In this document: positions 15,933-24,819 of the stretch, in pieces
Position numbering within the stretch: the first letter of the stretch is position 1
How the letters are laid out: the number at the start of each line of letters is the position of its first letter
Assembly (NCBI RefSeq): GCF_014698065.1
Contig: NZ_JACJSI010000062.1
Location: 1-39,574, forward strand
From: Nostoc flagelliforme FACHB-838
Lineage (GTDB): Bacteria; Cyanobacteriota; Cyanobacteriia; Cyanobacteriales; Nostocaceae
Length of the DNA stretch: 39,574 nt
Reading direction: 5' to 3'
Position numbers and translations under genes: made by a program
The notes under the pieces: model-generated
What the model was told of the DNA's origin: nothing
Databases searched by the model: none
Seen by the model: only the letters and a program-made list of their open reading frames with translations

Positions 15933-16592
15933 ATGATGACTGTAAACCAAATTATTGGAGATTCACCAAATCAGATTAATGCAAAGTTTGGTAAGCGTTT
16001 TTTCGCCTGGATGATGGCTCAAAGTAGCGGCACGTATGATAAAATTGTCAGCGACCGCAAACGTTCTCTTTTTGCGAATCTTCAAGGTAAAGTGTTAGAA
16101 ATTGGCCCAGGAACTGGCCCTAACCTGCCTTATTACCCTAAAGATATTCACTGGATAGGAATTGAGCCGAACCCACACATGCATTCCTATCTCAAAAAAC
16201 AAGCACGAAAACTGGGTTTAAACATCGACCTCCGCATTGGAAATGCTGAATGGTTAGATGCTGAAGATAACAGCATAGATACAGTTATTAGTACTTTAGT
16301 TTTGTGCTCAGTGCCGAATATAGATTATACATTACAGGCAATTTTAAGAGTACTTAAACCAGGTGGACGCTTCTTATTTATTGAACACGTTGCTGCACCG
16401 GAAGGAAGTTTATTGCGAAGGCTACAAAACACAATTAGTCCGGTTTGGAAAGCGATAGGTGATGGTTGTCATCCAGATAGAGAAACTTGGATAGCTTTAG
16501 AAAAGGCTGGTTTTAGCAGTGTCAATTATGAGCGGTTTGATGCACAATTGCCGATTGTTAGTCCTCACATTATTGGTATAGCGACAAAGTGA
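15933..16592 (+). CDS. Class I SAM-dependent methyltransferase
   Basis: A 219-residue protein with the usual Rossmann-type methyltransferase order. Motif I is VLEIGPGTGPNLPYY (about residues 52-66), the acidic residue that binds the ribose is in WIGIEPNPHM, and motif IV-like sequence is IDTVISTLVLCSVPN. PGGRFLFIEHVAAP is the post-motif. This profile fits small methyltransferases of the UbiE/type-11 group, often annotated by homology to METTL7-like enzymes. The substrate is unknown; no pathway genes sit beside it. Two ATG in frame (15933 and 15936) are equally good; an ATG at 15930 is out of frame. Confidence 0.88.
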   Translation: MMTVNQIIGDSPNQINAKFGKRFFAWMMAQSSGTYDKIVSDRKRSLFANLQGKVLEIGPGTGPNLPYYPKDIHWIGIEPNPHMHSYLKKQARKLGLNIDLRIGNAEWLDAEDNSIDTVISTLVLCSVPNIDYTLQAILRVLKPGGRFLFIEHVAAPEGSLLRRLQNTISPVWKAIGDGCHPDRETWIALEKAGFSSVNYERFDAQLPIVSPHIIGIATK

Positions 16593-16740
16593 ATTGAAGA
16601 ATAATTCAGGAGTCAGAATGGACTACGCCCCGCTGCGCTAACAGAAGAAAAACACGCTTTAGACTTGCTTTTGAGACTCAGCTTGTCTACTTCATCTTCC
16701 TCGAAATATGCTATAAATTGTCTGCTTCCTTGGTTGCCAT

Positions 16741-16924
16741 CCCACGCTTTTAAGAGGATGTTTGAAAAGTCCTCTTGTCGGTATCAAAAATTTTAGATCC
16801 CCCTAAATCCCCCTTCAAAAGGGGGACTTTGATTCCGGTTTTCCCCTTAAAAAGGGGGGTTAGGGGGGATCTAAAGTGTCTAAAGTCACAGCGAAGCACT
16901 TTTCAAACAACCTCTAAGCGTGGG
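16741..16924. mobile_element. MITE-like element with nested inverted repeats
   Basis: Outer arms: cccacgcttttaagaggatg then tttgaaaagt on the left, and acttttcaaacaacctct then aagcgtggg on the right; they are reverse complements over about 27 bp with few differences. Nested inside, tttagatccccctaaatccc (from 16792) pairs with ggttaggggggatctaaa (to 16875). It carries no open frame of note. Size about 184 bp and strong terminal symmetry suggest a non-autonomous transposable element. It lies between the convergent methyltransferase and aldo/keto reductase genes. Confidence 0.75.
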
Positions 16925-16952
16925 TTTTTCCAGTCTCCTAAAATCAGATATT

Positions 16953-17909
16953 TTATGGATTCTCGCGTAGGAAAGTGGCAATCTCATCTAGTTCCTGCTG
17001 ATTAAGACGAAATTCTCCAGCACCGATAATTCCTTCTACCTGCTTTGGATTGCGCGCGCCAACGATCGCAGCAGTCACTGCTGGATTATTTAAAGTCCAA
17101 GCGATCGCTACCTCACCCGGTGAGCGATCGTGTTGTTGACCAATGTGCTGCAACACCTCGACCAGCTTCAGGTTACGAGATAGACGTGGCTCCTGAAACT
17201 CATTACTCTTCCTACGCCAATCATCATCTGGTAAATTGGCAATCCGCTCAGGTGTCATCTTTCCTGTGAGCAACCCAGATTGCATTGGTGAATATACAAT
17301 TACACCTATGTTATTTTCCTTACAAAAAGGTAGTATTTCTTTATCTACATCGCGCTTCACCAGTGAATAAGGTGGTTGCAATGAGGTAACTGGTGCAATC
17401 TCTTGGACACGTTTTAACTGTTCTACATTAAAGTTAGAAACCCCAATATAGCGAACCTTCCCTTCATCCTTAAGCTTAGAAAGAGTTGTCCAACCTTCTT
17501 CAATGTCTGAATCGGGGTTGGGCCAGTGAATTTGATAGAGGTCAATGGTTTCAATGTCAAGTCGGCGCAAACTCGCTTCAACTTCTCGCCGCACAGAATC
17601 CGTCTTGAGGCTGCGACCGATTTCGCCCTTCTCATCCCAAATCATCGAGCATTTAGTGAAGATGTAGGGGCGACTAGATCGACCTTTGAGTGCCTGAGCC
17701 ACAACCTCCTCGGAATGCCCCAGACCGTAAATAGCTGCGGTGTCAATCCAATTAACACCCAGATCCAGAGCGCGATTGATCGCTGCGATCGATTCCTGGT
17801 CATCCTGGGTTCCCCAAGCAAAAGCCCACCCACCTCCACCAATCGCCCAAGCACCAAAGCCAATTGGGGTAATGTGAAGTTCCGAATTACCAAGTTGTTT
17901 GGTTTGCAT
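16953..17909 (-). CDS. Aldo/keto reductase
   Basis: A 318-residue NADPH-dependent (beta/alpha)8 oxidoreductase. The catalytic tetrad is visible: D56 and Y61 in IDTAAIYGLGHSEE, K86 in IFTKC, and H128 in LYQIHWPNPD. KYIGVSN-like RYIGVSNFN and the C-terminal cofactor segment AIVGARNPKQVE fit the family. The start chosen is ATG 17909; the frame extends to a TTG at 17939, but ten extra residues before MQTKQLGNSE do not fit. Related proteins reduce aldehydes and ketones; substrate unknown. Monocistronic, beside the MITE-like element. Confidence 0.93.
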   Translation of the reverse strand: MQTKQLGNSELHITPIGFGAWAIGGGGWAFAWGTQDDQESIAAINRALDLGVNWIDTAAIYGLGHSEEVVAQALKGRSSRPYIFTKCSMIWDEKGEIGRSLKTDSVRREVEASLRRLDIETIDLYQIHWPNPDSDIEEGWTTLSKLKDEGKVRYIGVSNFNVEQLKRVQEIAPVTSLQPPYSLVKRDVDKEILPFCKENNIGVIVYSPMQSGLLTGKMTPERIANLPDDDWRRKSNEFQEPRLSRNLKLVEVLQHIGQQHDRSPGEVAIAWTLNNPAVTAAIVGARNPKQVEGIIGAGEFRLNQQELDEIATFLRENP

Positions 17910-18121
17910 ATCTACTTGCTTCAAGAATCTTTGAGCCAATTGCTACTTTAAGCTGCAAATATTTTCTCAACAGCTATCTGAAGTATGAATTAATACTGTT
18001 GAAAACACAACACTCAAGTACTAAGATTAAATTTTGTGTTAATATCCACTGCTCATACATTAGACTTGCTCAAAAATAAGCTAGAAAACATCTAATTTGC
18101 ATAATCGAATAAATATAACTT

Positions 18122-18194
18122 TGGGCATGGGGCATGGAGGATGGGGCATTAGTTATTCCACTCTTGCTCCCCCTGCTCCCCACTCCCCACTCAA
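18122..18194. repeat. Heptanucleotide STRR hairpin
   Basis: tgggcat, ggggcat, ggaggat, ggggcat run in tandem from 18122; the right side is C-rich (ctccccc, tgctccc, cactccc, cactca) and ends against the cyanophycinase-like gene. Spacer 17940-18190 shows nothing else. Confidence 0.75.
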
Positions 18195-19264
18195 TACGGA
18201 TTTGAATCAATCCGTCCCCTTTTAACGCTCCTGAGATAGTACCCAGAGGTTGGTCGGTTTTTAAGATTAAAGGTGTCGCCACTGCGAACTTTCCAAATTT
18301 TGTAATTGGAAAAGGTCAAAGGCGTTCGGGGTTCGCATACTTCCGGCAGATGATTGCCAAGTACAAAGTACGCCGCACCTCTACCCATAACTTTCACCAA
18401 ACCGTTTTTATCCACAAGAACTGATGTACTTTCACTAACCGCTATGCCTAAAACACTGCTAGATACACCATCCTTAATTTGACGGGCAATGAAAGTCATA
18501 ATTCTACCCATTCTTTCCCGCCTATCGAAGTGTGTATCTACGATAGTTCCTTTCAAATTACTCCAATTGAAAAAGTTGTAAGTAAAAGTAATGTCTCGGT
18601 AAGGATCTTCAAGTGCATCTCTAGTTTCAATGCCCTTTTCGGAAGAAGCGCAAGCATCATAGACACAATCACTTTGGATCATTGCACCCGCACTGGTGCC
18701 ACCAATACCACCTCCCTTAAGGTAAACTGACTTGACGGCAGCCTCAAGCTTAGTATCTTTCCAGCTGCGGATGTATTGACATTGGTCGCCGCCAGCAAAG
18801 AAAACTACATCAGCATTTCTGACTTTTTCAAAAATCTCGGCTTTGTTTGCCTCTTCTCTATTGCGAACCAAAAGAGTTTCCACTGAGTTTACGCCCTTCA
18901 TGGCATAAATTAGCCGATTGTAATCGTGAGTACCACTAGTGCGAAGAACTACAACATTAACTCTACTATCGGAGTTACTACTTCCTCGAACTTGATTAAT
19001 CATCCACTGAATAGCATCATCGACATCGGGGCCACCTCCACCCAAACTCAGGACTGGCCCCCTTAAGGAAGAACGGACATCAAGGGAGGAGGAGGGGCGG
19101 ATATCAACATCAACAGTGTCACCCAGGAAGTAGCGTTTCCAGTTTTCGATAAAACGGGTTATTAGAGAGGTTCCCATCTTCAACAACTTGATTCCTGTAT
19201 TTTTCAAGCGCCTTGCTATGCTTGGGAATGCCTTTGTCATACTAAGCTTTTGGACAAACTGCAA
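18191..19264 (-). CDS. Cyanophycinase-like peptidase (family S51)
   Basis: A 357-residue protein. The catalytic region matches cyanophycinase: FFAGGDQ (about 155-161), the nucleophile elbow GGTSAGAM with Ser191, and THFDRRERMGRIMTFIAR (from about residue 243), which aligns with the DQHF...R...GRL His motif of that family. Cyanophycinase splits cyanophycin into beta-Asp-Arg dipeptides. About 68 residues precede the fold (LGGGGPDVDDAIQW), more than usual; the leader is basic and amphipathic (LKNTGIKLLKMGTSLITRF), and inner Met at 9 and 30 are alternative starts. No cyanophycin synthetase or isoaspartyl dipeptidase is near, so a different beta-linked peptide is possible. Confidence 0.85.
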   Translation of the reverse strand: MQFVQKLSMTKAFPSIARRLKNTGIKLLKMGTSLITRFIENWKRYFLGDTVDVDIRPSSSLDVRSSLRGPVLSLGGGGPDVDDAIQWMINQVRGSSNSDSRVNVVVLRTSGTHDYNRLIYAMKGVNSVETLLVRNREEANKAEIFEKVRNADVVFFAGGDQCQYIRSWKDTKLEAAVKSVYLKGGGIGGTSAGAMIQSDCVYDACASSEKGIETRDALEDPYRDITFTYNFFNWSNLKGTIVDTHFDRRERMGRIMTFIARQIKDGVSSSVLGIAVSESTSVLVDKNGLVKVMGRGAAYFVLGNHLPEVCEPRTPLTFSNYKIWKVRSGDTFNLKNRPTSGYYLRSVKRGRIDSNPY

Positions 19265-19627
19265 TTATTGCTAGGCTATGACGCATCTTAATTGCTTATT
19301 TATTCGTGAAATTTGTGCTTTGTCATTAGTCATCCTTTGTAAATAATCAATAACAAATGACAGTATCAACGAAAAATATGCAATTTAAACGCGCATTAGC
19401 TTAACTGTCGCACTAGAGAGGGTAAAATTTCCAGCGTACAGGTCTTGTACTGTTTTTTAACGCAAAATAACGCAGAGTAATCATTAATTCTTTATGCTAC
19501 TGTGCGAAAATCTTCACATTCGCTGTGTCCTTTATAGCGCTTCTCTTTTAGATACAATGCACACGGATAGATGGTAAAAGCATTTTTCAAGTACATCCTC
19601 ATAAATTAACCCAGTTTTGCTAGCCTA
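19265..19627. other. Intergenic region without recognised features
   Basis: No gene, terminator or promoter that I can support. It includes the leader of the S51 gene on one side and the 3' end of the glycosyltransferase on the other, plus the cacgcag-type word acgcagagtaa near 19466. Confidence 0.5.
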
Positions 19628-20815
19628 CTACCAAGCAACTTGCGATCGCTCTTGTACAACTCGCTGATAAACTTGATCGGTTTGCTTGGCTAATTTTGGC
19701 CAGCTAAAGCGCCGCTGTAAATCTTCATAAGCATTATCCACCAGCCATTGCCGATATCCGGGATTTTTCAATACTTCTAAAATTCCCCAAGCTAAAGAAT
19801 CGGGATTGTTTACCCAAGTCACAATGCCTGTTTTGGTATGTTGCACCACTTCTGGAAAACCACCAGTATCAGAAACTACTACCGGAACACGAGAAGCAAA
19901 GCTTTCTAAAGCCACAATTCCAAAGGGTTCGTAAAGACTAGGAAAAACAGCACAGTCAGCGACAGTTTGGAATCTATCTAAGTATTGATCGGAGAGAAAA
20001 CCTGTAAAATAGCAATGATGCCAAATTCTCAAATCCCAGGCTTGGCGCTTGAGATGGTCAGTATTGCCGCCACCAACAATTACAAATTTAACGTTACCTC
20101 CCATTTGCGAAAGGATCTTAGGTGCGGCATTGAGCAATACAGGTACACCTTTTTCGTAAGTCATGCGACCAAGGTAATAAACGATTTGCTCATTGTCTGT
20201 GGCGAATTGGCGGCGAAAATTCAGAGCATGAAAATCTACGTGATGCTGTTTCTTTTCGGCGCGGATACCGTTATAAATGACATCGATTTTATCCCAAGGA
20301 CTATGTAGCGCTCGTTCTACTTCTTGGCGCATATAGTCGCTACAAACAATAATCCGCCAAGCATTGTAAGCCAGTAAAATTTCTTTACCATTTATATAGC
20401 CTTGGATCTCTGTGTGAATACCGTTGTAGCGTCCGTATTCGGTAGCGTGGATTGTGGCGATTAGTGGTATTTTAAAATTATGCTTGAGAGCGATCGCAGC
20501 ATCTCCCACTAACCAATCATGGGCATGAATTAAATCAAAGGGCCCTTCTTCCAAAATCAACTTTCCGCCGTGATCTCCCATACTCAAGTTGAGATTTACT
20601 ACCCAGTGGAAAAAGTCGTTGCTATGTGGAACTGGCACTCGATGCACCTTTACTCCCTCAACCACCTCGTACATTGATGCCTGACCAAACTCTGCTGTAA
20701 TCAGGTGAATTTCATATCCTAGTTTTACCAGTTCTGGGTACAACTCCGCGACATGCCGCGCAATTCCCCCAACAATCCTTGGTGGAAACTCCCAACTCAA
20801 TACCAGTATCTTCAT
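19628..20815 (-). CDS. Glycosyltransferase family 4 (GT-B)
   Basis: A 395-residue GT-B enzyme. It opens MKILVLSWEFPPRIVGGIAR, the donor-side loop of the glycogen-synthase-like GT4 group; LIHAHDWLVGDAA and ATIHATEYGRYNG are typical of the N-terminal domain. The C-terminal domain has YLGRMTYEKGVPVLL and the E-x7-E motif in EPFGIVALESFASRVPVVVS. Proteins of this type include starch/glycogen and sugar-phosphate synthases, so a nucleotide-sugar-dependent transfer is likely; the acceptor is unknown. It is divergent from the antiporter at 21230, with about 414 nt between. ATG 20815 is at the very start of the conserved fold, so the start is firm. Confidence 0.92.
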   Translation of the reverse strand: MKILVLSWEFPPRIVGGIARHVAELYPELVKLGYEIHLITAEFGQASMYEVVEGVKVHRVPVPHSNDFFHWVVNLNLSMGDHGGKLILEEGPFDLIHAHDWLVGDAAIALKHNFKIPLIATIHATEYGRYNGIHTEIQGYINGKEILLAYNAWRIIVCSDYMRQEVERALHSPWDKIDVIYNGIRAEKKQHHVDFHALNFRRQFATDNEQIVYYLGRMTYEKGVPVLLNAAPKILSQMGGNVKFVIVGGGNTDHLKRQAWDLRIWHHCYFTGFLSDQYLDRFQTVADCAVFPSLYEPFGIVALESFASRVPVVVSDTGGFPEVVQHTKTGIVTWVNNPDSLAWGILEVLKNPGYRQWLVDNAYEDLQRRFSWPKLAKQTDQVYQRVVQERSQVAW

Positions 20816-21229
20816 CTACTAGACTCCCCGATACTTTACAAATATCTAAAAAACTACATTTACCTAAAAATACAAGTCTGGCGAATGCAGTGAGTACTTT
20901 TACTAAAATTTTTAGATTTTTTAACAGTTATTTTTTTTAAGCTTATCAACTCTGGGCTATGAGTGGGAAGTAAGGTATAATTCGTGATTTGTTTTTTGGC
21001 TTTTTTCGCCACCCGTTTTAGTTTGGTGATTTGCCTAACATCTTTTAAGAAACATAATTTTTGGGCTAGGTAGCGATCGCATGATTGATTGATTATTACC
21101 CCACATCCTTCTTGCTCCCTGCCCAATGCCCAATATGCAAATTCTCTCGCTCTTTCACCAAACAAGCTGTTTGAAATCATAAAACTTTGTATCCTAAATT
21201 AATAGGTCTTAATAGTTCTTTTAAAACTG
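20816..21229. other. Divergent leader region with STRR traces
   Basis: It separates the divergent GT4 and antiporter genes. Tandem 7-bp units (gcccaat, gcccaat) appear near 21121-21134. A minus-strand frame of 106 codons here is not credible as a gene (repeat-derived, odd composition). Confidence 0.5.
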
Positions 21230-23569
21230 GTGCAAGAAGATTTTAGGCTAATTGTTGATTTGGTTTTAGTTCTAGGCGTTGCCGCCTGTGGTGGGCTGTT
21301 GGCAGCGCTTTTGCGACAACCCGTGTTGCTTGGATATCTCATTGGCGGGATGATCATTGGCCCAGCCGGACTGGGATTAATTAAAGAACTTATTCAAGTA
21401 GAGACTCTGGCACAGTTCGGAGTCGCCTTTTTGTTATTCGCCTTGGGTGTGGAATTTTCCTTAGCGGAACTCAAAAAGGTAAAAGCGATCGCTCTTGGCG
21501 GCGGTGGACTCCAAATTGCTCTAACGATTTTGGTGACAGTTGTGGTGTGCGGGTTAAGCGGAGCCTGGGGAGCTTTACCTGCAAAGGGGGTGTTTTTAGG
21601 GTGTATTCTGTCCTTGTCTTCCACGGCGGTTGTCCTCAAGTGCTTGATGGAACGCAACGAAACTGAAACGCCCCACGGACAAGTAATGTTGGGAATTTTG
21701 GTGGTACAGGACTTGGCATTAGGACTAATGTTAGCAGTCTTACCAGCCCTCAACCAACCAGCAGAAACTATTGGTATTGCCGTGCTGACAGCGCTGCTGT
21801 GGATTGCTTTATTCGCTGCTGGAGCGGTAGGTGCAGGGATTTGGCTGATACCGCCTTTGTTGCGACTGTTAGCCCGTACCGAAAGCCGAGAACTATTTTT
21901 ATTAGGAGTTGTAGCCCTGTGTTTGGGAATTGCCCTGTTAACAGAGTATTTGGGACTATCGATTGAAATGGGGGCATTTGTCGCCGGTTTGATGATTTCT
22001 GAGGTGGAGTATGCCGATCAAACCTTGACTTATGTTGAACCACTGCGAGATATCTTTGCCAGTTTATTTTTTGCCGCCATTGGGATGTTAATTGACCCAG
22101 TGTTTTTATGGAACAACCTGGAATTGATTTTAGGTTTGGTGGCAATAGTTTTCGTAGGTAAGTTTTTAATTATCACGCCCCTAGTAAAACTATTCCGCTA
22201 CCCTTTGAAAACAGCCATAATTGCCGGTTTGGGACTGGCGCAAATTGGGGAATTTTCCTTTGTTCTCGCTAGCAAAGGGCAGTCTTTGGGGCTGGTGTCT
22301 CGACAAATATACTTATTAATTTTAGGAACCACCGCAGTCACTCTCATGCTTACTCCATTTGTATTGCGGTTAGTGCCATTTTTATTTAACTTTGCCGAAT
22401 CAATGCCCTGGTTGAAACCGTATTTAGCAGAAGATGAGGCGCGGGATGTGTCGGAAGATTTGCCCTTCAAAGACCATCTGGTAGTCTGCGGTTATGGGCG
22501 AGTCGGCAAAAACTTGGTGAAGTTATTGCTGCAACACGACATACCTGTGGTGGTAATCGACCAATCAGAGAGTCGAATTCAGCAGTTGCGTGAGGCTGGG
22601 ATATCTTATGTCTATGGCAATTGCGTAAGTTTACACGTTTTGGAAACTGCTGGGGTGAATCATGCCAAAGGAATGGCGATCGCACTTCCAGATCCTATGA
22701 GTACCCGTCTTTGCTTGAAACGCGCTTTGGAATTGCGCCCAGAATTAGATTTGGTTGTTCGTGCTACCCAGGATAAAAATATTGAGGTGCTGTATCAATT
22801 GGGAGCGAAAGAAGTTGTGCAACCAGAGTTTGAAGCTAGCTTAGAAATGGCAACTCATTTATTAACTAGCTTAGGCTTGTTGTCGTCAACTGTCGTCCAA
22901 CGGGGAATGCAACAAATCCGCAACGATCATTATTTAGATTTTCGGCCAGAGCGTTCTGCGACTGAAGTTGCTCGTGATTTGCGCCAAGCAACTCGCGATC
23001 TAAATCAACGCTGGTATCCTTTACCAGCTGATTCGCCTTTAATTGGCATGAGCATAGAAGAAGCAGATATGCGCTATTTAACAGGAGCGAGTTTAATGGC
23101 AATTCGCCGCGCTAACGGCGATGAAATCGATTATCCCAACAATCAAACCAAATTGGCAGAAGGCGATCGCTTGCTGGTAGTGGGAGCAGATGAAGAACTG
23201 GCGGCTTTAGCAGAATTCGCTAAGGGACAAGCTGCTGTTCCCGGAGAAAATAGTGCTTGCCAGTGGGTTACAGTGAATGCAGATACGCCAACGCTTGGTA
23301 AAACCCTTGCAGATTTAGATATCGCCAAGCAATATGGAGTACAGGTACAAGCAATCCGGCGCGATGGCAAGTTTATCCGCTATCCTGATGGCGGTATGGA
23401 CTTGCGAGTTGGCGACCAAGTATTATTATGTGGTGGCTTGACAGGTCTGAGTCAACTACAACAGTTATTTGCGATCGCCACTTCAGTACCCATTTCTATA
23501 CCAGTGGTGAAAGCTGGGGAGGCAGAAGCGTTCAAAGAGTTCCTGCCGATGGATAATGTTCTTGATTAG
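21230..23569 (+). CDS. CPA2 cation/proton antiporter with TrkA-N and two TrkA-C domains (KefB/KefC-like)
   Basis: A 779-residue protein. Residues 1-390 hold about twelve membrane helices (for example VLVLGVAACGGLLAALLR, LLGYLIGGMIIGPAGLG). An RCK domain begins near 416 with HLVVCGYGRVGKNLVKLL, a GxGxxG NAD-binding site, and covers about 120 residues. Two RCK-C lobes follow (about 590-665 and 680-755: PLIGMSIEEADMRYLT and TLGKTLADLDIAKQYG). This is the standard plan of potassium or sodium/proton antiporters of the KefC group. The start is GTG 21230; no nearby ATG gives a better N-terminus. It is convergent with hfq. Confidence 0.93.
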   Translation: MQEDFRLIVDLVLVLGVAACGGLLAALLRQPVLLGYLIGGMIIGPAGLGLIKELIQVETLAQFGVAFLLFALGVEFSLAELKKVKAIALGGGGLQIALTILVTVVVCGLSGAWGALPAKGVFLGCILSLSSTAVVLKCLMERNETETPHGQVMLGILVVQDLALGLMLAVLPALNQPAETIGIAVLTALLWIALFAAGAVGAGIWLIPPLLRLLARTESRELFLLGVVALCLGIALLTEYLGLSIEMGAFVAGLMISEVEYADQTLTYVEPLRDIFASLFFAAIGMLIDPVFLWNNLELILGLVAIVFVGKFLIITPLVKLFRYPLKTAIIAGLGLAQIGEFSFVLASKGQSLGLVSRQIYLLILGTTAVTLMLTPFVLRLVPFLFNFAESMPWLKPYLAEDEARDVSEDLPFKDHLVVCGYGRVGKNLVKLLLQHDIPVVVIDQSESRIQQLREAGISYVYGNCVSLHVLETAGVNHAKGMAIALPDPMSTRLCLKRALELRPELDLVVRATQDKNIEVLYQLGAKEVVQPEFEASLEMATHLLTSLGLLSSTVVQRGMQQIRNDHYLDFRPERSATEVARDLRQATRDLNQRWYPLPADSPLIGMSIEEADMRYLTGASLMAIRRANGDEIDYPNNQTKLAEGDRLLVVGADEELAALAEFAKGQAAVPGENSACQWVTVNADTPTLGKTLADLDIAKQYGVQVQAIRRDGKFIRYPDGGMDLRVGDQVLLCGGLTGLSQLQQLFAIATSVPISIPVVKAGEAEAFKEFLPMDNVLD

Positions 23570-23606
23570 TTATGAGTCATGAGTTATGAGTTTTAATTCT
23601 TCACTC

Positions 23607-23825
23607 CTAACTTGTTTTCGGCTTGATGTATGCGATCGCTTGTTTCCAAACGGTGGTTTGCTGACTGTTTTCATCAGCAATACAAATACACTGTGGATCT
23701 TGCCATACAACCTTTCCTGTCAGCACATCCTGAGTCAGCAGCTTTAACTCTACTGGCGTTGTATGTTTAATCAGGTTTTGGACTTGTCTAATACTGGGTA
23801 AAGTGGTGTCAAATTCGGTAAGCAT
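23607..23825 (-). CDS. hfq: RNA chaperone Hfq, cyanobacterial short form
   Basis: A 72-residue Sm-like protein starting MLTEFDTTLPSIRQVQNLIK. LLTQDVLTGKVVWQDPQCIC is the Sm1 strand set, and AIAYIKPKTS the Sm2 end. It matches cyanobacterial Hfq, which lacks many of the RNA-contact residues of enterobacterial Hfq; in Synechocystis it acts with a pilus motor protein. A longer reading to 23921 is open but would run into dapF, so Met at 23825 is the start. The divergent dapF starts 69 nt away, as in Anabaena. Confidence 0.95.
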   Translation of the reverse strand: MLTEFDTTLPSIRQVQNLIKHTTPVELKLLTQDVLTGKVVWQDPQCICIADENSQQTTVWKQAIAYIKPKTS

Positions 23826-23894
23826 TTTTAGTAAAGATGAACCTACAAGGCAAAATAAAGAGTAACTAATCCTTGATAATTCATCCTTGAAGAA

Positions 23895-24734
23895 ATGGCA
23901 ATCGAATTTACTAAGTATCATGGTCTAGGTAACGACTTTATTCTGATTGACAATCGCTCGTCATCTGAGCCTGTAGTGACTCCAGAGCAAGCCATTAAGT
24001 TGTGCGATCGCCATTTTGGTATCGGTGCTGATGGTGTAATTTTTGCTTTACCTGGAGAAAATGGCACGGATTACACCATGCGGATTTTTAATTCCGATGG
24101 TTCAGAACCAGAAATGTGTGGCAACGGCATTCGTTGTTTAGCTGGCTTTTTGGCTGATTTAGAAGGTGAATCCCGAAATAAAGACTCATATCGCATTCAT
24201 ACTTTGGGTGGTATAATGACTCCCCAACTCATATCTAATGGTCTAGTTAAAGTAGACATGGGTTTACCCAGGTTACTCGCTGGCGAAATTCCCACCACTC
24301 TTACACCCAATGAAGAAAAAGTCATTTCCCAGCCGTTAGAGGTGGCGGGGAAAACTTGGGATGTGACCTGTGTAAATATGGGAAATCCCCACTGCATTAC
24401 CTTTGTGGAAGATGTCGCAGCAATTGAGTTAGAAACCATCGGCCCGAAATTTGAGCATCACTCAGTTTTTCCCCAACGCATAAATACCGAATTTATGCAA
24501 GTGGTGCGTCGTGACTATTTGAAAATGCGGGTGTGGGAACGGGGTGCTGGAATTACATTAGCTTGTGGTACTGGTGCTTGTGCTTCCTTGGTAGCTGGAG
24601 TGTTAACCGGGAAATGCGATCGCACCGCGACTATAGAATTACCTGGTGGCCCTTTGCAAATTGAATGGTCAGAAATCGACCAACGAGTTTATATGACAGG
24701 CCCGGCCCAAAAGGTATTCACTGGTAAACTGTAA
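23895..24734 (+). CDS. dapF: Diaminopimelate epimerase
   Basis: A 279-residue enzyme converting LL- to meso-diaminopimelate, used for lysine and peptidoglycan. Both catalytic Cys are seen: C75 in EMCGNGIRC and C224 in ACGTGACAS. The two-lobed fold shows in KYHGLGNDFILID (start) and WERGAGITLACG (end). Length agrees with the family (about 275). ATG 23895 is well placed at the conserved MAIEFTKYHG. It shares a 69-nt spacer with divergent hfq. The next feature downstream is the palindrome at 24752. Confidence 0.98.
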   Translation: MAIEFTKYHGLGNDFILIDNRSSSEPVVTPEQAIKLCDRHFGIGADGVIFALPGENGTDYTMRIFNSDGSEPEMCGNGIRCLAGFLADLEGESRNKDSYRIHTLGGIMTPQLISNGLVKVDMGLPRLLAGEIPTTLTPNEEKVISQPLEVAGKTWDVTCVNMGNPHCITFVEDVAAIELETIGPKFEHHSVFPQRINTEFMQVVRRDYLKMRVWERGAGITLACGTGACASLVAGVLTGKCDRTATIELPGGPLQIEWSEIDQRVYMTGPAQKVFTGKL

Positions 24735-24751
24735 CCAATAAGTACATCCGC

Positions 24752-24775
24752 AGGGGCACGGCATGCCGTGCCCCT
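24752..24775. repeat. Perfect palindrome, copy 2
   Basis: aggggcacggca and tgccgtgcccct, identical to the inner 24 bp of 8188-8215. It lies between convergent dapF and the transporter at 24820, 17 nt past the dapF stop. Confidence 0.85.
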
Positions 24776-24819
24776 ACACCTTGCGATATAATTTTGTACT
24801 GCATCTGAATGGGAACTTT

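Noticed and set aside
20860..21180. Minus-strand frame of 106 codons between the GT4 and antiporter genes
   Set aside because: It covers STRR-like repeats and the divergent leader; composition is not protein-like and no motif is visible.
23826..23921. Longer hfq start at 23921
   Set aside because: The extra 32 residues do not fit Hfq and the reading would overlap the start of dapF.
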